A DNA stretch of 64,000 bases from CAWUFC02 sp963921335 (GTDB lineage Bacteria; Pseudomonadota; Gammaproteobacteria; Pseudomonadales; Halieaceae). The stretch covers positions 1,302,001-1,366,000 of the forward strand of contig CAWUFC020000001.1 in NCBI GenBank assembly GCA_963921335.3, in the 5' to 3' direction. Every line of letters begins with the position of its first letter. The stretch's first letter is position 1. The translations under genes and the position numbers were made by a program. Below are positions 59,466 to 64,000 of this stretch, piece by piece. Under the pieces are notes generated by a model, which made no database searches, was not told the DNA's origin, and saw nothing but the letters and a program-made list of their open reading frames with translations.

Positions 59466-60394
59466 AGCTCAAACGCCACTTTAATCGCGCCACTGGCGCG
59501 ATTATTGGCCGTCGTAAACGCCTCGCTCGCCGCCTCCAGGGGGAAACGATGGCTGATCAGGGCCCTTGCTATCTCAGGCACAGCGCTGAGCGCCTTACCC
59601 GCTTCATGAAACTCGCCCTTGGGGTGTACCGAGCGATAGGTTGTGGCCGCGATCAGTTCGATCTCTTTACTGCAGAAACTCATGTCGATACTGGCGTCTT
59701 CCCACAAGGTGCCTACAAAGGCGATGCGTCCCATGGGCTTACAGTGCTGGATAGCTTCAGCAATACTCGCGGTATTGCCCACCGCATCCACCACCACATC
59801 GTAGTGACCACTGGGTTCGGTATTGCCGCCCAGCAATTCAGCTGCCTGCTTCTGGTGCTCATAGCGAGCAGTGATGTCATAAGTCATGCCGCGGCTCTTC
59901 AGAATGGCTGCGGCTGCCAGGCCGATGGGACCGGCGCCTACCACCAATACCCGATCTTTCTCTGTAACCCTGGCCCGATTCAGACCGTGCGCTGAGACTG
60001 CCAGTGGCTCCATGAGGCAGGCGTCCGCAAGCTGAATACCAGTGGGCAGCGGGAATACGGCCGCCTCTGGTACCCGCACGTATTCCGCCATGCCACCATC
60101 GGTGAACACGCCGAAGTACACTGTACCCTCGTCGCAGTGAGCGGTGTAACCCTGCTCACAACTGTGGCACTTGCCACAGCCGAAATTGGGCTGCACGGTC
60201 ACAGCAGTGCCATCATCGGTGACGCCGGCAAATTCATGGCCAAGGATTCGCCCCTCTGCCCAGCCTGCGTTGACCATGTGCAGGTCTGAGCCGCAGATGG
60301 AAGAAGAAGCCACTTTGATGCGGACCCCGTCGGTGCCGGGTTCTTGCGCTTCTATATAGAGCGGCTGGCCACCCTCGATACGTATCGCTTTCAT
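59462..60394 (-). CDS. Zinc-dependent medium-chain alcohol dehydrogenase
   Basis: A 310-residue MDR family enzyme. Catalytic zinc ligands are Cys in SSICGSDLH, the GHE motif GRILGHEFAG and Glu in MEPLAVSAHG; structural-zinc cysteines occur in GCGKCHSCEQGYTAHC; NAD motif VVGAGPIGLAAA. Shorter than typical (about 340), with reduced loops. It overlaps acs upstream and the SDR downstream by ATGA, suggesting an alcohol or polyol to acetate or propionate activation route, which is inference. Confidence 0.88.
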   Translation of the reverse strand: MKAIRIEGGQPLYIEAQEPGTDGVRIKVASSSICGSDLHMVNAGWAEGRILGHEFAGVTDDGTAVTVQPNFGCGKCHSCEQGYTAHCDEGTVYFGVFTDGGMAEYVRVPEAAVFPLPTGIQLADACLMEPLAVSAHGLNRARVTEKDRVLVVGAGPIGLAAAAILKSRGMTYDITARYEHQKQAAELLGGNTEPSGHYDVVVDAVGNTASIAEAIQHCKPMGRIAFVGTLWEDASIDMSFCSKEIELIAATTYRSVHPKGEFHEAGKALSAVPEIARALISHRFPLEAASEAFTTANNRASGAIKVAFEL

Positions 60395-62325
60395 CGGTTG
60401 TGGCGGTTTTCAATCAGCTGTTCGACAACGCTGGGGTCGGCCAGAGTCGAAGTGTCGCCCAGGCTGTTCAGTTCGTTCTCGGCAATTTTACGCAGGATGC
60501 GTCGCATGATTTTGCCGGAACGGGTTTTAGGAAGTGCCGGGGCCCACTGAATGACGTCCGGTTTGGCGATTGGGCCAATTTCTTTCGCACACAGATCCAC
60601 CAACTCCTTCAGTAACGGCTCTGATTCCTCAACGCCGGTCATGGGCGTCACATAGCAGTAAATGCCCTGTCCCTTGATGTCGTGGGGATATCCCACCACT
60701 GCTGCCTCGGCGATATCCGGATGCAGCACCAGCGCACTTTCCACCTCGGCGGTGCCCATGCGGTGGCCGGATACGTTCAGCACGTCATCAACACGACCGG
60801 TAATCCAGTAGTAGCCGTCTTCGTCCCGCGTGGCGCCATCGCCGGTGAAATAGTAGCCGTCATAGGTGGAAAAATAGGTATCGATCATGCGCTGGTGGTC
60901 GCCATAGACGGTGCGAATCTGGCTTGGCCAGGAGGCCTTGATCACCAGGTAACCTGCGCCGGCACCTTCAATCTCCTTGCCTTCTTCATCCAGCAGTGCG
61001 GGCTGCACACCGAAGAAGGGCCTGGTTGCTGAACCCGGCTTCAGTGGAGTCGCGCCCGGCAGCGGAGTAATCATCTGGGCGCCGGTTTCGGTTTGCCACC
61101 AGGTATCAACGATGGGACAACGCTGTTCCCCCACCACGTTGTAGTACCACTCCCAGGCCTCCGGGTTGATTGGCTCCCCCACGCTGCCGAGCAGTCGAAT
61201 ACTGCTGCGGTCGGTGCAGGTGACTGGATCGTTGCCAACAGCGTGCAGGGCGCGAATCGCTGTGGGAGCCGTATAGAAAATGTTGACCTGGTGTTTGTCG
61301 CAGACCTGCCAGCAGCGGGAAGCATCCGGATAGGTGGGAATGCCCTCAAACATCAGGCTGATGGCACCGTTGCTGAGGGGACCATACAGGATGTAGGTGT
61401 GCCCGGTGACCCAACCAACATCCGCAGTGCACCAGAAGACCTCGCCTTCCTGATAATCGAAGGTGTAGCGAAAGCTCATGCTGGTCTGCAACAAATAGCC
61501 CGCGGTGGTATGCAAGACGCCCTTGGGTTTACCCGTGGAGCCTGAGGTATAGAGAATAAACAGCGGGTCTTCGGCGTCCATCGATTCAGGCTCGCACTGC
61601 TCTGGCTGACTGCCCACCAACTCCTCATACCAGACGTCACGCCCATCCTCCCAGCCGATGTCACCACCGGTACGTTTGACCACCAGACAGCTGTGTACGT
61701 TGGGGCAGGACTCGAGGGCTTTGTCGACGTTGGCTTTCAATGGAATGCTCTTCCCGCCGCGCACGCCCTCATCGGCTGTGATCACGGTCTGGCAGTCAGA
61801 ATCGAGAATGCGGTCTTTCAGGGCCTCGGGTGAGAAGCCTCCAAACACGACTGAATGAACGGCACCAATGCGGGTGCAGGCCAACATGGCATATGCAGCC
61901 TGGGGCACCATTGGCATATAGATACAGACGCGGTCGCCTTTGCTGACGCCTCGCTCGCGCAGGGCATTAGCCAGTTGGCAGACTTCGCGATGCAGTTCGG
62001 CGTAGCTAATGTGCTTGGAATCGGTGGGCTCATCGCCCTCCCAGATCAGTGCGGTTTGCTCGGCGCGTTCTGGCAGATGTCGGTCGATGCAATTGACACT
62101 GACATTGAGCTTGCCGCCTTCAAACCAGCGCGCGTCGCCGTTGCTGAAATCCCATTCACAGACGTTTTTCCAGGGCGCATCCCATTGCAGGTATTGTTCT
62201 GCGGCATCACCCCAGAAACCGGCGGGATCGTCCACCGAGCGCTGGTACAACGCGTGGTACTGCTCTTCACTACAGTGGGTGATGGCTTTGGTTCCCTCGG
62301 GAACCGGGTAGACGTCCAGTGACAT
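60391..62325 (-). CDS. acs: Acetyl-CoA synthetase or propionyl-CoA synthetase-like ligase
   Basis: A 644-residue AMP-forming acyl-CoA synthetase. Motifs: P-loop LYTSGSTGKPKGVLHTT, WWQTETGAQM, YFTGDGATRDEDGYYWITGR, and the acetylatable lysine PKTRSGKIMRR. The Trp in WWQTET and the overall length fit Acs, which makes acetyl-CoA from acetate. ATG 62325 lies just after a hairpin that includes its ribosome site. First gene of the acs-adh-sdr coupled run. Confidence 0.94.
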   Translation of the reverse strand: MSLDVYPVPEGTKAITHCSEEQYHALYQRSVDDPAGFWGDAAEQYLQWDAPWKNVCEWDFSNGDARWFEGGKLNVSVNCIDRHLPERAEQTALIWEGDEPTDSKHISYAELHREVCQLANALRERGVSKGDRVCIYMPMVPQAAYAMLACTRIGAVHSVVFGGFSPEALKDRILDSDCQTVITADEGVRGGKSIPLKANVDKALESCPNVHSCLVVKRTGGDIGWEDGRDVWYEELVGSQPEQCEPESMDAEDPLFILYTSGSTGKPKGVLHTTAGYLLQTSMSFRYTFDYQEGEVFWCTADVGWVTGHTYILYGPLSNGAISLMFEGIPTYPDASRCWQVCDKHQVNIFYTAPTAIRALHAVGNDPVTCTDRSSIRLLGSVGEPINPEAWEWYYNVVGEQRCPIVDTWWQTETGAQMITPLPGATPLKPGSATRPFFGVQPALLDEEGKEIEGAGAGYLVIKASWPSQIRTVYGDHQRMIDTYFSTYDGYYFTGDGATRDEDGYYWITGRVDDVLNVSGHRMGTAEVESALVLHPDIAEAAVVGYPHDIKGQGIYCYVTPMTGVEESEPLLKELVDLCAKEIGPIAKPDVIQWAPALPKTRSGKIMRRILRKIAENELNSLGDTSTLADPSVVEQLIENRHNR

Positions 62326-62327
62326 AG

Positions 62328-62361
62328 TATCCGGCCTTATAGGTATTTTCAGGGCCGGATA
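62328..62361 (-). promoter_or_regulatory. Hairpin covering the acs ribosome-binding site
   Basis: TATCCGGCC (62328-62336) and GGCCGGATA (62353-62361) are perfect 9-base arms with a 16-base loop. On the minus strand the second arm contains the AAGG/GGAT bases immediately before the acs ATG, so folding could hide the ribosome site. No T-run is present, so it is not a standard panC terminator. Confidence 0.45.
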
Positions 62362-62375
62362 AGTCTACACAAAAA

Positions 62376-63260
62376 TCAGCGTGCTGAGAGCATGCCCCAG
62401 TCGCTAACCGGATTGAGGGTCAGGCGAACATTGTCGATCAGGCGCGGCTGGCCAAGTTTGGCAGCGGCGAGGATAGCAACTTCTTCTGTAGCTTCGGTGA
62501 CTTCATGCAGGGTGCGGGCGTCACGAATTTCGAAGTAGTCAGGCTCAAAGCCAGCCTGGATCAGCTTCAGTTGTGCGTGTATTTCCAGTTCGCGGAAATT
62601 GTCGAAGCCGCAGGCGATCGCCTCGCGGGTCTCCATCAACACCTGGTTGAGGCGCGGCGCGATCTCTCTTTCATCACGTGTCAGGTAGCCATTGCGTGAG
62701 CTCAGGGCCAAACCGTCTTCAGCACGGGCTGTGGCGACGCCGACGATTTCAATCGGCATACACAGGTCGGTCACCATCTTGCGAATAATCGAAAGCTGCT
62801 GAAAATCTTTTTCGCCAAATACCGCGACATCGGGGCGAACGATATTAAACAGCTTGCTCACCACGGTGGCGACGCCGGTGAAATGGCCCGGACGGCTTTC
62901 ACCGCAGAGGGTGTCTGCCAGTTCGGGCACCTGCACCTGGGTCTGGGTGTCCAGGCCCTCAGGGTAGATTTCACTGACCTCCGGCGCGTAGAGCATTTGG
63001 ACACCTTCGGCGAAAAGCTTTTCCTTATCGGCGATGAGGGTGCGCGGGTACGCATCGAGGTCTTCATTGGGGCCGAACTGCATGGGATTTACAAAAATAC
63101 TGACGACGACAACATCTGCCAGTTCCCGGGCTTTGCGTACGAGCTGCAAATGGCCCTCGTGGAGATTGCCCATGGTTGGCACGAAAGCAACACGCTGGCC
63201 GGACTGGCGAGCTTTGGCTATCGCGTTCTGCAGTGCTGCATTGGTTGAGTACGTTCGCAT
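62376..63260 (-). CDS. panC: Pantothenate synthetase
   Basis: A 294-residue class I adenylate-forming enzyme that joins pantoate and beta-alanine (CoA synthesis). Signature PTMGNLHEGHLQLVRKA (HIGH-like), FVNPMQFGPNEDLDAYPRT, GVATVVSKLFNIV, FGEKDFQQLSIIRKMV and the KMSKS-like LSSRNGYL. ATG 63260 is chosen with GAGAGGG upstream; the frame runs on upstream without support. Behind panB with about 207 bases between, larger than usual for the pair. Confidence 0.96.
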   Translation of the reverse strand: MRTYSTNAALQNAIAKARQSGQRVAFVPTMGNLHEGHLQLVRKARELADVVVVSIFVNPMQFGPNEDLDAYPRTLIADKEKLFAEGVQMLYAPEVSEIYPEGLDTQTQVQVPELADTLCGESRPGHFTGVATVVSKLFNIVRPDVAVFGEKDFQQLSIIRKMVTDLCMPIEIVGVATARAEDGLALSSRNGYLTRDEREIAPRLNQVLMETREAIACGFDNFRELEIHAQLKLIQAGFEPDYFEIRDARTLHEVTEATEEVAILAAAKLGQPRLIDNVRLTLNPVSDWGMLSAR

Positions 63261-63452
63261 CGTCACCCTCTCGGTAGTGCGCAAAAATACATACAACTGG
63301 CCGGTTTTGGTAATAATCCCAAATCGGTGGCGCGCAAGTATGCACCAAGGCATACCCCTGTTCAACGCATTGACATCAAAAATTTGGCGATTTTTGTTAC
63401 TAAATGAAGCAGTTTTTTGGATTAGAGAGGCGAGGGTGTTACTAAAAGATAC

Positions 63453-63470
63453 TAAGTAAGCACTTACTTA
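63453..63470. repeat. Palindrome overlapping the panB stop
   Basis: TAAGTAAG and CTTACTTA are 8-base perfect arms around CA, overlapping the panB stop codon (63468-63470). It may be an operator or 3' stem for the following panC promoter region; no T-run. Confidence 0.35.
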
Positions 63471-64000
63471 CTCGTAACTGTGCTGCTCTTGGGGGTATTC
63501 GCCGGATTTCACTGCCTGAACAAAGGCCCGGAAAGCATCCTGAATGGAGTCGGCCCCGGCCATGAAGTTTTCAACAAAGCGCGGATGGTGTTCACCCAGC
63601 CCCAGCATGTCGTGCATCACCAGCACCTGGGCATCGGTACCGGGACCAGCGCCGATACCAATCACAGGTATTTGCAGCTTTTCGCTGATATCAGTAGCGA
63701 GCTCTGTGGGCACGCATTCGAGCACCAGCAAGGAAGCACCTGCGTCCTGAATTTCAACGGCATCCGCCAGAATGCTTTTAGCGCCCTTGGGGGTGCGGCC
63801 CTGAACCCGAAAACCGCCGAAGACGTTAACAGACTGAGGCGTCAGGCCCAGGTGTGCGCAAACCGGTACACCGCGTTCAACCAGTTGGTGAATAGTTTCA
63901 CTGAGCCAGGTGCCGCCTTCCATTTTGACCATGTGCGCGCCGGCCTGCATCAGCTCCGTCGCGCCAGAGAGCGCTTGCTCGGGACTGGCATAGGCCATGA
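63468..64000 (-). CDS. panB: Ketopantoate hydroxymethyltransferase, C-terminal part
   Basis: The frame is open to the window edge, so the N-terminus (about 85 residues) is missing. Seen: MAYASPEQAL, KMEGGTWLSETI, VCAHLGLTPQSVNVFGG, LVLECVPTEL (catalytic Glu), PVIGIGAGPGTDAQVLVMHD. PanB makes ketopantoate from ketoisovalerate and methylene-THF, the step that starts pantothenate synthesis. Ends in TAA inside a palindrome. PanC lies downstream on the same strand. Confidence 0.97.
   Translation of the reverse strand, partial: MAYASPEQALSGATELMQAGAHMVKMEGGTWLSETIHQLVERGVPVCAHLGLTPQSVNVFGGFRVQGRTPKGAKSILADAVEIQDAGASLLVLECVPTELATDISEKLQIPVIGIGAGPGTDAQVLVMHDMLGLGEHHPRFVENFMAGADSIQDAFRAFVQAVKSGEYPQEQHSYE

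Overview
The window is a gammaproteobacterial chromosome segment of moderately high GC. It carries the conserved gene order carAB-greA ... rlmE-ftsH-folP-glmM-tpiA-secG-tRNA-Leu(GAG) ... tRNA-fMet-rimP-nusA-infB-rbfA-truB-rpsO-pnp known from E. coli and pseudomonads. A FabY-type condensing enzyme, a TriABC-like efflux operon with two adaptors, a selenocysteine locus and several genes typical of marine heterotrophs suggest a marine group such as the Halieaceae/Cellvibrionales. That placement is inference; no 16S gene is present.

Layout. 1-13.4 kb: housekeeping block (pyrimidine/arginine carbamoyl phosphate, transcript cleavage factor, rRNA methylation, FtsH protease, folate, peptidoglycan precursor, triose phosphate isomerase, SecG, tRNA-Leu). 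13.4-16.6 kb: a non-syntenic insert between the two tRNA genes, holding a set of unusual inverted repeats, arsH-arsR with an AT-rich operator, a small mechanosensitive channel and a CadD-like membrane protein. 16.6-25.6 kb: a strong sigma70 promoter, initiator tRNA, and the nusA-infB-rpsO-pnp translation/RNA-decay operon. 25.6-31.6 kb: a selenocysteine locus (selA-selB, then a His-rich secreted protein, then tRNA-Sec) next to a TauD-family gene broken by an amber codon. 31.6-35.4 kb: small accessory genes and fabY on the minus strand. 35.4-47 kb: accessory metabolism (short-chain dehydrogenases, an esterase-like hydrolase, an Old Yellow Enzyme homologue, an MFS carrier, a sulfotransferase, an HCCA-isomerase-like protein, a tandem pair of GAPDH genes of which the first lacks the catalytic cysteine, and a dehydrogenase/DUF427 pair). 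47-58.6 kb: membrane proteins, a TriABC-like RND operon whose pump gene has an in-frame amber, and a 1079-residue cytochrome c / beta-propeller / DUF1080 fusion. 58.6-64 kb: an overlapping sdr-adh-acs minus-strand run and panB-panC.

The most unusual items are the tRNA-Sec with an apparently 12-bp acceptor-T helix, the His-rich orphan inside the sel locus, the cysteine-less GAPDH paralogue translationally coupled to a normal GAPDH, the three-module cytochrome fusion, two interleaved inverted repeats behind arsH, and two separate in-frame TAG codons in otherwise intact genes. I saw no CRISPR array, insertion sequence, rRNA gene or clear prophage.
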